Assembly: GCA_027186245.1 (NCBI GenBank)
Contig: CP114498.1
Location: 627,501-691,500, forward strand
Reading direction: 5' to 3'
Source: Coriaria nepalensis
Taxonomy: Eukaryota > Streptophyta > Magnoliopsida > Cucurbitales > Coriariaceae
DNA length: 64,000 bases
A program made the translations under genes and the position numbers. The notes under the pieces are model-generated. The model did no database searches. It saw nothing but the letters and a program-made list of their open reading frames with translations, and had not been told where the DNA came from. Numbering within the stretch: the stretch's first letter is position 1; each line of letters begins with the position of its first letter. Positions 16,009-27,686 of the stretch are shown here, piece by piece.

Positions 16009-16343
16009 TTTGGAGTTTTGAACTTAGCATGAAGCCTGATTTTCTGGATTTACGAAGAAAATTTGTCGCAATGGCGACCAATCACAGCTCCTCGTCTTGA
16101 AATCGCAGATTAAGAAAGCTTTTAGCCCGTCTAATTTTCCCAGAATCAGTTTCTTCTAAAAATCGTCCTTTTATTTCTCCTTTGTTTTTTTATTAGTTAT
16201 TATATATATAATAATAATAATATAAAATAGAACAAAAACACAAATAATGTATAAATAAGGAAGAGTAAATGCTAACAAGTAACAAATATATAGCAAAAAT
16301 GATACTTGTTCTGAGAAATCTGACCCCAAATCCTATCTACAGA

Positions 16344-16656
16344 TTACTTGTTCTGGTTCGGGTTTGATTTGCTCCAAGGTGCCTTTCTCAAGCTCATCTC
16401 GATCGAGTTATGTGCATCACCATCCACAGCTTCGTTAACCGGCTTGTTCGGATTTGATGACAATGAGGTAACAGAAACTAGAAGAGATCTTCTTCCAAGT
16501 CTTGACTGATATTATGATCTGTTTCTTGAATGAATAATGGAGGAAGAGTAAAAAATACTCACGGTGGAGGAGAAATGATAAAGACAAACAACAACACCGC
16601 ATAAGAATCGATGAAAAGAATACAATGAGAAGTAGTAGACTTAGACTGATTTTCAT
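16344..16656 (-). CDS. 75-residue secreted peptide precursor (two exons), family not assigned
   Basis: A small gene not visible as one open frame. Exon 1 is 16563-16656 and exon 2 is 16344-16477, separated by an 85-bp intron with GTGAGT donor and CTTCTAG acceptor. Together they give 228 nt, 75 residues plus stop. The N-terminus (MKISLSLLLLIVFFSSIL) is a clear signal peptide with a small CCC cluster at residues 21-23. A short polar spacer follows, and the C-terminus is LRKAPWSKSNPNQNK. This layout (signal peptide, variable spacer, short Pro/Asn-rich basic tail) is that of plant peptide-hormone precursors. The tail distantly recalls the CLE pattern R-x-V-P-x-G-P-N-P-x-H-N, with one extra residue and without the Gly-Pro. 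I infer a secreted signal peptide; membership of a known family is unproven. It lies between PPR and SELO on the same strand. Confidence 0.55.
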
Positions 16657-17186
16657 AGTGGAATGGCTGTTTTGTTTAACGAAATAATGGTTAGGAAATA
16701 TTCTGGGATGTGAAAACTGATTCCAAGTGTTTGGATCTGAAAAGTTGGTAAGAGATACGAAATGATCTCATGATTTAATGAAACTCATGTTCAGATAAAC
16801 CCGGATCCTAATAATCAAGATAATCCGGACTTGCCAGATACCCTCCAGACAAACAAGAAAATACAGTTAAAATAAGTCAAATCAAGTCTAACAAAAACAG
16901 CTCAAGTTGGCTGGTTGAGCCATGCTTTCTCCATCATCGTTACATCATGTCACCTCTAGCAAATGATCCTCACCATGATTCAAGTTTCAGCCAGATGACA
17001 TTTTTAATTACTTCAAACAAAGGACTGGAAAAGGTGTACATGCTAGCATGGAGTCTACAACAAAATTATCTCATCGAATTTTACTGAATTGACTATTTTA
17101 ATATGTATAAAATATAACATATTCTAACAAACATACTCCATTTCTGGTATGTTATGAGTGTACATGGTTGTAGAAATGCTATAGAC
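16657..17186. other. Intergenic and SELO 3' untranslated region
   Basis: About 530 bp. The right part is expected to be the SELO 3' untranslated region. The left part is the promoter of the minus-strand peptide gene. No further gene is seen; the frame at 17093-17278 antisense-overlaps the SELO last exon in another reading frame. Confidence 0.5.
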
Positions 17187-20100
17187 TTACGAAGAACAAG
17201 AAAGCATACAAACACCTGGCCGATAAGCCCAAGCAGGGGGCAATCTAGCATATTTTTCCATTCCGGGTTGGTCATCATAGGGTCGTTCCATTATCTTAAG
17301 AAGCCTTTGGACCTCTCCAAAATCACCTTGTTCTGCAGCATCAATGGCACTTTGACACAGATAGTTCCTAAGAACATATTTTGGGTTCACTGCATCCATC
17401 GATGCTTTTCTCTGCTCGTCTGAAATACCACTAGCAGCTAGCTGTTCAAGCAAAAGGGGAAATTCTGAGATATGGAAAACATAGCCGTTTTTAAAGCAAT
17501 AATAGCATTCCTAAGACAAAATTTGGACTCAAAGTTTTCGGGTCCATTTGGAATAGAATTTTACACCGGACCTGGAATAAAAGTAGAATTTGGATAATTC
17601 ATGAGTTTATTCTTCCATACGAAGAGAATTCGGGATTGCATTTGGATCAAATTCACTTTTGAGCAAATCTACATCTGAGACATAAACTAGAATTTTCAAA
17701 TGCTAAACCACAAGAGCCTGAATCCATGTGCCCGATTAACATTTCACAATATGTGTAAGGCGAGCAAGCTTATTTGATGATTAAAAATATAAAAATAAAA
17801 CTTTCATGAGGATGCCTAGGAAAATTTGCCCTGATGCTTCTAAGTAGAAGGAAATGTGATATATAGAGACCAGACAGTAGTAACTTTCACTAATCTACTT
17901 GGATTGGAAAGAAAACCAAAGCTTTTCAAAGTTCAAACTCTACAAGAACAAACAAAGAATAGGAGCTTACCTCCCCTATATAGGTTTTCACCCAGCTGGT
18001 CCAAGACTCCCTCCGCTCCTTGCCAATATCTAACAAAACAGCCTTAAGGGGAATCAACAGCTCCCCTTCTGGAATGCTTGGATAAGCCTTAATATTAGAT
18101 AGGGTACGGAAGAAATTTGTATAATCAACTTTGTCAACAGCCATATTATTTAGAAGTTTACTAATCAGCTGCTTATTGTATTTTGGCAGGCCAAGTTTCT
18201 TAGTCATTATCGCTTGGTACTCATCCATAAACCTTGTTCCATATCTGCAGGAGGGAGAAGAAAATCTTCAATTAACTACCCAAAAGGAAAAAGGGGCATC
18301 CTATTCTAGCCTACAAAATCCAGAAAAAGTTAATCACCTTTCCATGGCATAATTTGCTTCTTTATCATCTATTAACTGAGCAGTTTTGATGGTGGTGGCA
18401 AACTGCGCAATGTTCCATAAGCCAATATCAGGCTGATTTGCAAAACAGTATCTTCTACCGGGAAGATCTGTTGTGTTTGGAGTGTAACTTGGATCAAAAG
18501 CATCCAAAAATCCAAAAGGGCCGTAATCAATGGTGAGGCCCAAAATGCTCATGTTGTCAGTGTTGAGTACACCATGAGTAAAACCGACACCCTGCCATCT
18601 GGCAACTAAGGAAGCAGTTCGTTCAGCAACCTCCACTACCCAAGCTGAAAAATAGCTAAGCAAAGCAGGTTAGAAAACAGTCATTCTGTTGCCTTCAAAC
18701 GTTGCTTGTTCATCGCAAAACACCCTGTAGTGAATTTTGTTTACTTTTTCTTCACCCCTATAAGAAAGATGTTGCCATCAACTACAATGGAGCTGAATAA
18801 AGATTCATACCAGTAACATGCAAAAATGCTCTTCCATTCTTTCAAATGACCTTAATACTGTTTCCTAGAATGATGCCCTAATTCTTATATATGTTTGCCT
18901 ATCCTTAAGACTTTAAAATTCCCTTATATTTTATCAAGTACATTTATGACCTATTCCGCCTTTTGGGCCAGTACTATTACTAGTAGTATTACCAGTACTA
19001 TTACTCTTAAATGGGAATTAACTTACCGGCATATTTGTTTGATGTAAGGTCCACAACTGAATTTTCTTCATCTCCTGTGCTGAAAGATAAACCCTCACTT
19101 TTGCTCATGTTCTCGATGTGACGAAAGTGGTGCCGAATGGCATAATCTGCCAAAGCTCGAACAATTTCATAATCATCTTTTCCTCTAGAGGCATGCAGTT
19201 GGTATGATCCAAACCGCAAAAACGATTGTGCTACTCTGCAGACAATTGCACCAGGCTCTTCCTTTGGATTCCCACTGCAAATTTAGACAAATAGAAAAAT
19301 AAGCATTTCATTAGAGCAAATAAAAATTTCCATTATGCAGATGACGTGTCATAGATAAACATTATTACTAAATGGAACAACTTGAATAGTAACACTCCTA
19401 CCTTTCCACCTGTAAAGAAGACAAACAAGCCATATCTAAATCTCATGAACCAAGACTAATGAAAATGACAATTCATGACATAATAATAAACCAGAAGGAT
19501 GCCAAACATACTCATAAAACATGTCTCGGGTAACAGATTTTCCTGTCATCACTAGACAAAGTGCACGAGTCGTTGGTATTCCTAGACTGTTCATTGCTTC
19601 ACTACAAAGAAACTCCCTTATACTACTTCTTAGAACAGCCAGGCCATCTGCAAACCGGCTATATGGTGTTTTACCAGCACCTTTGAGTTGCAATTCCCAC
19701 CTTTCAGACTTTGAATTTAGTATCTCTCCAAGAGTTATTGCCCTTCCATCACCTAATTGTCCAGCCCACATCCCAAATTGATGTCCTCCATAACATTGAG
19801 CATAAGGCAACCTATACCACAGAAGACAAGCCGGGAAAAGATGAACAAAAAAATCATGGATGTGAAATCAACTTGAGTTAGACCACTTACGTTCCAACCA
19901 TAGGAGATGCACCGGAAAATAAGTAGGGAAAATCTGGCCTTTCGAATCTGTAATGCAAAGGGAAGGATGCATTGTTAGTCCCAGATGGAACACATAGCAC
20001 AATGAGGGATTTTCAACCTTATAACAATCTGAAATTACTCAATTGTTAGGAAATAACAACCTAGACGATAGAATTGACTGAGTTGGTTAAGAAATGCTAT

Positions 20101-23100
20101 GGGGGCTGGAGCAGCATCCAAAGAGTCACAAATTTAAGAAAATTTGAATCGCATCCATACATCAGTATGAATTAAAAGCAGAGGATGAGGTGCTTTGTGA
20201 TAAGTATAAGGATGATGGGCCTTGTGATGCTTTCCAAGGACACAGCTATGACAGAGAGAGGAATCTGCTGGAGGAGAGGAAATAGAAGCAGTATGAAGAG
20301 CTTTGAACACAATGGGACAAGCTACATGACCAAATTTGTGATGCCATAGAGAAAAGGTGGAGGCAAGGAAAGCTTGGGGTGAAGGCCGAGGAGCAGATGG
20401 TATGAGACAATAGAGACCTTCATGAAGCATTCCTTGAAGAAGAGGGACCTTGGTTACCAAATCCTTCACAGCAAAATGATCACAAAAGAATTCAAAAGAG
20501 CAATGATTATCTTTGCAGAATTGAGAGACAGAAAGTAAACTTTTGGTGATAGATGGAACATGAAGAACATTATTCAAAGAAAGGGGACGAGAAGAGGAGG
20601 GTAAAGAAGCAGCACCAGAGTTCAAAATATGCAAGGAGCTGCCATCACCAATAGAAATTTGTTGAGATCCATCATAAGGAGAATGCATCTGCAAATTTCT
20701 CAAATCAGATGTAAGATGATGTGTGGCGCCAAAATCAGAATACTAGGTAGAAGCACCATTAAAATTCTGATGAAGATGTTGAGAATTGGCAGTAGCAAAG
20801 TGAGCTTGAGGACTAAATGTTGTTGGGTTAAAATTCCGATTGAAACGTTGATAACAATTTGAAGAAACATGCCCATTTTTGCCACAGATCTGGCATTTTG
20901 AAGAGCCCTTTGTTATATCCTCTACCACCACCACCACAATTACCCCTCTGTTATGGCCTCTATTAGAGGAGCCGCCACGAAATGAACCTCAATTAAAGAT
21001 ATTTTGATTGGAAGAAAATTGTGAATGTGGAAGTTGTGATTAAGGAGTGGGAGGTGCAGATGATGAGCCAGCTTGAGTGAAAAAGGCAGCATGAGGAGCA
21101 CCAAGAACACTAGAGGTGGATTTTTGAAGTTCAAGCCGAACTTCATGAGAGAGAAGATAGGACTGTAGGTTATCCCGAGGGACATAGAAAGGTTGAGAGG
21201 TGATAGCACTTTCCAAGGCAGAATAATCTGAACCCAGGCCTCGAAAGAGAGAGGTAAGGTATTCATCTTCTGAAACCGGCTTTCCAATAATAGCAAGACT
21301 TTCTATAATATTTTTGACATATTGCAAATACTCAGTAATGGATTTGTCACTCTTTATGATTGACTGAAGCTAATAACGAAGAGCAAGAGCACGAGCAGAA
21401 TTTTGGGAATCAAAAGTGCGAGAAATGGAATCTCATACCTCATTAGAGGTAGATAGATGGGTGACCTGAGTTACAATGGGATCTGTAATATTATTCAGAA
21501 TCCAGGTAAGGGCAAGTTGGTCTTGGATAAGCCATTTGCGATAAGCAGGATTAGGAACTTGAAGAGTTCCATCAACAGTATGTGACATAAGAGAAGATGG
21601 TGGATAGGAGAGTGACCCATCAACAATAAAGAGAAGTTCATGCGTTCGAAATAAGGGTAGAATTCTACTTTTCCAAACAAGATAGTTGTGAGAATCAAAT
21701 CGAATGCCAATAAAGGGAATAGATGAAGAAGATGATGAAAAAGATTCAGATGAAGAAGATGGAATGGTCAGGGAAGAAGATGGAATGGAGAAAACATGGA
21801 TGGAGCATTTAGTGTAGAAAAGGCCGGAAGCGTAGAGAGAGGTAAAGAAGGAGCAGTGGACGAAGAAGAAAAAGATGTCATGACCGTTAGGTCTTGAGGA
21901 GCTCTGATACCATGTGGAATTAAAAGGCTCAAAGGTATTTTTTTTCTATATAATAGATCAATTGTACAGTGTGAGTATATATAGCCATTTTAGGCATAAT
22001 AGAAAAGAAGAATGATTAACTCCTAACTAATTTACATTTAGTAAACTAATTGTAACAGAAATTGATTCTGTTATTGAGCTGGCAGTATACACTTATAAGG
22101 TGTGGAATAGAGCCAAAAGATATGGTGTGATAAAGCCTATTTAACAGTGTGCACACCAACTGTATGATGAAAGGTCTGATCTAGCATACACATTGAATCT
22201 TTACAAAACTGATCAAGTTCTAACCAACAAGTTTGTGAAGAGCAAGTCCGAGGTGCATTACTGGAACATATTGGTGGATGTTGAGAGAAGATAAGCACAA
22301 CTAGGATCAGAAAGAACAAGAAAACTGACTCTTTAGGATCCAATTCAAGCAAATTGGCAGTTGGCTCAGACCAAGCAACAAGCTGAGGATTCTCCACTTT
22401 AACCGATGGCAGTACTTTGGTATAACAAGCATGCAATACCTGAAAATACGAAACATAAAAAGACAATTATTTATCAACTACATGGAAAAATATTGAAATG
22501 ATAGTCAGGTTCGCGAACATCTCTTTCCAAATGAGTTCAACTGAAGTTTAAACATGTCCAATATAGCTAAAAATTCATAATCCTCAAACATATTCGGTTT
22601 CTTCAGCTTCATTTCGTCATCTAGCTAAGCAAACACAAAACTAAACAGAAGAAAAATCCGATAAATATTCAAAAATTAAATAATAATAATAATCAAAGGG
22701 CGGACCTCTCGTGGAATATTATCGGTCCTAGGATCACCAGGCAGCTCTCTCACAAAGGAGTTATCCCACTTCAGATCTTCAAGCTTCAATTTGACTTTCT
22801 GCTCAACTTTATCATCAACACCACCACCACGAAGACTTTCACGATCACCGCTCTCCTCCAGGCTCTGCTTCTTCAAATCATCCGCCAGGGATTCGACGGA
22901 CACAGACACATCCGGCGAGGCCGCGTCCATGGAAGAAACCCTGCTACCACCGCCGCTGACGTGGCATGCGAAGGAAGGTCCAGCGGGATAACCGAGACCG
23001 TTAGAGGGGCAGAACCGTAAACTCACAGGCAGGTGGAAGTTAAGGCGGGAAGCGGTGGTGGAAGGGAGGCGCGGAAGAAGCGAAGGCGAGGAGGAGAGTC

Positions 23101-23128
23101 GGGCTGAGAAATGTGAAAGTAGTTGCAT
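17187..23128 (-). CDS. SELO: SELO/YdiU-family protein adenylyltransferase (selenoprotein O homologue)
   Basis: Pseudokinase-fold enzyme; characterised relatives transfer AMP to protein hydroxyls. Exons by eye: 22706-23128, 22330-22439, 19891-19947, 19512-19811, 19027-19274, 18338-18644, 17971-18244, 17187-17441. They sum to 1974 nt, 657 residues, in one frame. The first ~90 residues are Ser/Arg-rich with no acidic start, consistent with a mitochondrial or plastid transit peptide. Family blocks follow in order: [55 protein letters not shown] and [11 protein letters not shown]. The Asn/Asp of the last two are the metal-binding positions. It ends GVCMLSCSS, with Cys where vertebrate SELO has selenocysteine three residues from the end. 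Intron 2 (2.38 kb) contains a copia fragment. Arabidopsis has one homologue, At5g13030 as I recall it. Confidence 0.95.
20150..22155 (-). mobile_element. Degenerate Ty1-copia retrotransposon, 5' part, in SELO intron 2
   Basis: A minus-strand element, same orientation as SELO. The 5' LTR lies from 21913 rightwards (outer end uncertain, about 22155). The primer-binding site is at 21901-21912. The gag frame begins near 21892, with a UBN2-like segment ([10 protein letters not shown]) and the zinc knuckle [14 protein letters not shown] near 20875-20910. A protease-to-integrase region ends in the integrase HHCC zinc finger (HHKFGH ... [10 protein letters not shown]). The sequence stops being copia-like right after HTDVW at about 20155. 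No reverse transcriptase, RNase H or 3' LTR is present. In-frame stops lie at 21433-21435, 21370-21372, 21040-21042, 20989-20991 and 20743-20745. It is inactive. Confidence 0.92.
21901..21912 (-). other. Retrotransposon primer-binding site (initiator tRNA-Met)
   Basis: Plus-strand GCTCTGATACCA reads TGGTATCAGAGC on the element's strand. This is the standard copia primer-binding site complementary to the 3' end of initiator tRNA-Met. It abuts the LTR border (CA end on the minus strand, TG at 21913 on the plus strand), which fixes that end of the element. Confidence 0.93.
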
Positions 23129-23449
23129 TTTCCCTTCCTCGATCTCCCTTTTCTTCCTTTGAATTGATCGGTCTGATTCATTAGGAGATGTTTGGACGCG
23201 TGGATTACAGTAACGATTTTTTCTTTGTTCTCCTTTTGACACGTAGGTGAGTAGCATTTCTACTGACCAGATGGACCGTAACGGGTCGGGTCGAAGCCCA
23301 GTCACACCGGTTTAATACACAACAAATTTGGCAGGCAAAAACTAACAAGTACTGTAGTATTTCCTTACATAGTCGTACAAACTACAAAGCAATAAGAAAG
23401 GAATAGGGATTATGAACAAGCAAAGCTGATAATCAAATCTGAAATCTGT

Positions 23450-24747
23450 CTATAAGGATGTAATGAATTCGACAATAACATTAACCATCCGAGCATCGTA
23501 ATCAGGACCTTCCATCTGGAAATGACCGGCTCCTTCAATGAGATGTGTTTCGACCCGTCCTTTGGCAGAACTCAACTTGTTCTTCAGCTGCTTCACACTT
23601 GTGAACCCGTCTCTAGTACCCATGACAAAAAGTTTAGGTTTTGGAGAGCTCAAAACAGCCTTTTGATGCCGCCCGAAAAGGATTGAAGCAAACAGGCCGA
23701 ATGGGTATCCTAGACTTACATAGCCTACAACTTGCTCTATTTCATCTAGTGATGAGCCTGCAATTGGTGCACCTGAAAAGAAAGCAGGTTGTTTTCATAA
23801 ATGGCGTGATTATCACTGAAACAACAATCTGATCAAAGATTTGGAGAATAATTTTTCATAGACTTGCTTGAAATATAACTAGATAACTACATAAAATTAC
23901 ATTATTTGGGTTGGTTCAATATCAACTTCAGCTAGAGCAAAAGCTTCAACAATGATACTCAAAAACAATTTTTGACATTATAAACTATTTGTTACAGTTC
24001 TTTTACCTAGAAAGAAAAAGACAAACAAGATCTTAGTTTTAGCAGAATATCAGCTAAATGCAGCAAGATAACTTTAAAGAGGGTGAAGAAGTACATTAAT
24101 CTATAAACTAATTCACCAATGATACTAATCAACATCCAGAGAAACAATCACAAAGCCCTTCAAAATGACTTTTTTAGATTTTAGTCAACAACAGTCAAAA
24201 GCTCAACTTTCATGTGAACACGGAACCCATCAAATTCATATCACATAAAAAACATGAAGTTTTAAAAAAGTTGTTAAACATCTGAAGATCAAATTCAAAA
24301 TACTCAATTTCCTTCATCCCAAACAAAAACAAGCCATGTTAAAAATTTTCAGTGGGGAATAATCACATACACCTTACCTGCAGAAGAACCCACCAGAAAG
24401 ATCCGACTAACAGAGAGATTATCACAGACCCATTTGCAAACAGCAATCACATCTTTAATTTCCGCAAACCCAGTAAGAGAAGCCTTTCCAGAAGATTTAC
24501 CAGCTCCTCGCATGTCAAATGTTACGGCCTTATAACCTCTTCCCGCTAAACCACTAGCTATTCCTCTTAACAGACCTTGAAACCCACCTAAAACCGAGTA
24601 TGGATGAACCAGAACGATTGCTAGATCGGATTTCGTCCCGTCCTCCTCCTCCTCTCTCGCTGGTTTGAAGAGTCTTGTATGGAGCTCCACCCCATCGCTT
24701 GTTTCTACTTTGCACGACTCAACCGTGCAGTTCGACATCAGCATCAC
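23450..24747 (-). CDS. Alpha/beta-hydrolase fold protein
   Basis: Two exons, 24378-24747 and 23450-23772, giving 230 residues in frame; the intron is about 600 bp. It has an oxyanion-side HPYSVLGG segment, FDMRGAGKSSG, the nucleophile elbow GSSAG (split exactly by the intron), the acid-loop VMGTRDGFTSV and the catalytic His in EGAGHFQME. All three catalytic-triad positions are therefore present. The length and lack of a cap domain point to a small serine hydrolase/esterase of the dienelactone hydrolase/YfhR-like type. There is no obvious targeting peptide, so it is probably cytosolic. The substrate is unknown. The first ATG (24747) is followed by two further in-frame Met codons within four residues, so the exact start is uncertain. 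It is divergent from NSE4 across about 560 bp. Confidence 0.9.
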
Positions 24748-25308
24748 AGAGCGAGAGAGAGCGAGAGAGAGAAGACGATGATTGATCAGATCGAAGAAAT
24801 TTTAGCGTTTCTTCTTCAAACGTAAATCTAGAGGTAGTTGAGCAGGTGGTTAATGGTTAATACTGGAAAGTCGGGTTAGGCCCAAGAGAGTTGAAGGAAA
24901 TTTGGGCCTTTAGCCCAATAAAGTTGGGTCAGGCCGAATCAAGGCCGGTCGAGGGAAAAATGAAAATTACTTAAAAAGCGGGAAAAAAAAACCTCCACGT
25001 AAAATTTGCAAAAATGGAAACCGAAAATTGAGGGCCCGCTTTAGTTTTCTGGCGTTGTCTTCACTCTTCATTCAAAACTTTTGAAATTTTTTCTATAAAT
25101 TTAAATTTCTAAATTGAGATCTTATTTTCCTTCTTTAAACTTTCTTCAGATTCCATCCCGATTCTCTGGTTTCCAACTTAACTCCTTTGAAATTTACTCC
25201 GAATATTTTTTTATTTTTTTTTTTGCTGTTTCGGATTCCCAGTTGTTTTATTTTCCAATTTCACGTTTGATTCTTGAAATTAGGGTTTCCAATTTTTTTG
25301 CGTAAACC
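24748..25308. promoter_or_regulatory. Shared intergenic region between divergent hydrolase and NSE4 genes
   Basis: Only 561 bp separate the two start codons, so promoters of both genes must lie here. The hydrolase leader has GAGAGAGCGAGAGAGAG just right of its ATG. The NSE4 leader is T-rich and carries TAGGGTTT at 25281-25288. No clear TATA box was seen on either side. Co-regulation is possible but not shown. Confidence 0.55.
25281..25288 (+). promoter_or_regulatory. Telo-box motif in NSE4 leader
   Basis: TAGGGTTT, the reverse complement of the telo-box AAACCCTA, lies 20 bp before the NSE4 start codon. In plants this element is common near transcription starts of cell-cycle and translation genes. 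The same octamer occurs in the leaders of the CCCH and callose synthase genes. Confidence 0.5.
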
Positions 25309-27686
25309 ATGAGTAAGCGAGTAAAGCGTGAGGTTCGTAGGAGCCGAGAAAGAGGTCGGAGTGCGGCGGTTGATGGCGCTGAAGTTGAACAGGAAGTTGA
25401 ATTTAGAGCGGCGAAGCGGGAGAGGTTGAGTAGGGTTCGAGTTGAATCGGAGGAGACCGGGTCGAGTGAGGCGAGTCAACATGATGTTACGAAGAGGAGA
25501 GTCCTTCGTTCTCAGTATCTTGCTGTTATTCATGAGATCAGCGGTATCAAGATGAAAAAACACTAATGCTTTAGATTCGTTCTTTCTTTTTTTTCTTAAA
25601 TTGCATTGTGAGAGAAGTTTTATGTGAAATAACTTTGAATTTTTGGTGCGTTTTGCAGAAGGAAGAGAAGATTTATGGAAGGTGGACTCCAATAAATTCA
25701 ACGTCATCATAAATGAAGTAGAGAAGTTACATGAGCAAGGTATTTCCATATCATTAACTTTTTAGTATCTCTCTGATTTCTTTTCCTCTCCTTAAATGCA
25801 TTTTTCTCCTTTCTTGGTTAGTTTCAATGGTAGAAGCCACAGCTACTCTGATAGACCCCAAATTCTTAAATTTTCAAGTATGGGTGTTTTATACAATTTT
25901 TCGTAAACTTCTGTTTCTGATTAATTTCGTGATGTTGTGAGTATGATGATGAAATTATGAGTTTGAACAATCAATTTGGGTTTTTTTAGTTCAGAAGCCA
26001 AGGGAACAAGTTGCAGATGCAGAGGCGTTACAGGACATTGCTAACACCCTGATGACCTCTATTAGGTCACAATCCAGTGAGGGTGTCACTCCGTCAGACT
26101 TCATTAGTTCTTTGATTAGAGAGTTTGGTAGTTCTAATGTTGGATTAACTGCCTCTGAAAATTATCAAATATCTGTCAATTGGAAATGTATTGGCCTTGG
26201 TGTTTCCCCCATTTTCCCAAAGGGTCATGGATGCTGTACAATGTGAGCTTTTTTTGCTAGCGAGAACTTGTCTATTATCCTTTTTTTTTTTTCCTTTTCA
26301 TTTGTCACCTTCCTGACTTGTGTAATTGAAATTTTGAAGGCTTGGACCAATGAGTACTCAGTTGAAGGAAAGGAAGACTGTTGTTACAAGAAAACGTGTG
26401 AGGCCAACTGAAAATGTGCGGCCTGATGATGTAAGTTTCAGAAGAGAACTGACATTCTGTTTGGTGAAGGAATTGCATTGCATGATTTTACAGTTTGACT
26501 TCTTGAATGCTCATGATATATTTTTCAAATTGATTCATTGGAATGTGAAAATTTGTCTTCTGAAACTTACTGTCTATGCAGCTTGCTGATACTAAGGCTG
26601 AAGAGAAAACTGATACTGACAAGAATATGAGTATGATGTTTGAGATTCTTAGAAGAAAGAAACGTGTTCGACTAGAGAGCTTGATTTTGAATAGAAGCTC
26701 TTTTGCACAGACAGTGGAGAATTTATTTGCATTGTCATTTCTAGTCAAAGATGGGCGTGCTGAAATAAGTGTGGACCAAAATGGTTTCCATTTTGTGTGT
26801 AAGTTGCATCATCCAGTACTTCAGTTTGTTTTCTGTATATACATGTATCGTTTTTTGACATATCAGATAACAAGTCTTACCCTTTGTTAACTGTACTGTT
26901 TCCAGCACCAAGAAACGCTCCTGCTGCTAATTCAATCATGTCATGTGAAGTTATATTCGACCATTTTGTGTTCAGATTTGATTTCAAGGATTGGAAGGTA
27001 TAGAAAGCATTACACCTGTTGAATGATGATACTTCATTTAGTTCTGTGCCTCTATCTGAATTTAAAAAATGAAACAAGCGTATTCTCCTCTTAACTGAAA
27101 TGAATATGGTATCTGGCTATTAATCTTACTTAAGATTTATGTATGATCAGACTTTAGGTTCAAACTGTAGTTTCAAACATGAAACTTGAGCCCTTAATTG
27201 AATCTTTTCCTTTGTGCCTTGGTCTTAGTAGTTTGCTATACATGAATTCACAGTGAGGAAGATTGTGCTTCTAATCCCTCTGACTGGATTACTATGTTGA
27301 CATGCTTTCATTTGTTTGGAGACAGTCATATTTAAATCGAAATCAATATCATGGTTAGCTCTTTGCTTATGTTTTTTTTTTTTTTCCCCCAATATTAATT
27401 GTAATTTTGTGGTTTCCAGCTAATGGTGGATGCAGTAACAGTTGGAGAGGAAATGATGCCACACAGAGGGTGTGCCAACTCATCAGCAACCCAGCAAGAG
27501 AGAGCCGAGCAACCAGAAAATAATTCTCAAGAAGCATTACATACAACCCCTATTCGTAAGCTATCCCGGAATCGTGGCCGAGTTGTTCTTGAAGAATCTT
27601 CTATAGTAGAAGACTCTCCCGACATTGATTCCAGTAAAAGAGGCACTCCAATTCTTAGGCGTCGGCGTATACTTTCTCAGGAGTAG
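25309..27686 (+). CDS. NSE4A: NSE4, kleisin-like subunit of the SMC5/6 complex
   Basis: Seven exons: 25309-25543, 25659-25739, 25990-26242, 26340-26430, 26582-26798, 26906-26997, 27420-27686. They sum to 1236 nt, 411 residues. NSE4 bridges the heads of SMC5/6 with NSE1/NSE3 and acts in nuclear DNA repair and chromosome stability. The N-terminal domain has [12 protein letters not shown] and [23 protein letters not shown]. The middle has the conserved KCTM/MLGPM segment seen here as [16 protein letters not shown]. The C-terminal winged-helix domain has [19 protein letters not shown] and SPRNAPAA, followed by [10 protein letters not shown] basic and acidic tail follows ([16 protein letters not shown]). 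Two paralogues, NSE4A and NSE4B, exist in Arabidopsis; I use the A name because that is the generally expressed form, which is inference. Confidence 0.93.

Noticed and set aside
14566..16100. Plus-strand frames inside and at the edge of the PPR gene
   Set aside because: Antisense shadows of a clear 542-codon PPR coding region.
19395..19410. 8-nt mini-exon GTGGAAAG in SELO between exons 4 and 5
   Set aside because: It has AG/GT borders, but joining exon 4 directly to exon 5 keeps the frame and restores the conserved [12 protein letters not shown].
20150..22155. Copia fragment as an active or autonomous element
   Set aside because: It lacks reverse transcriptase, RNase H and a 3' LTR and has at least five in-frame stops.
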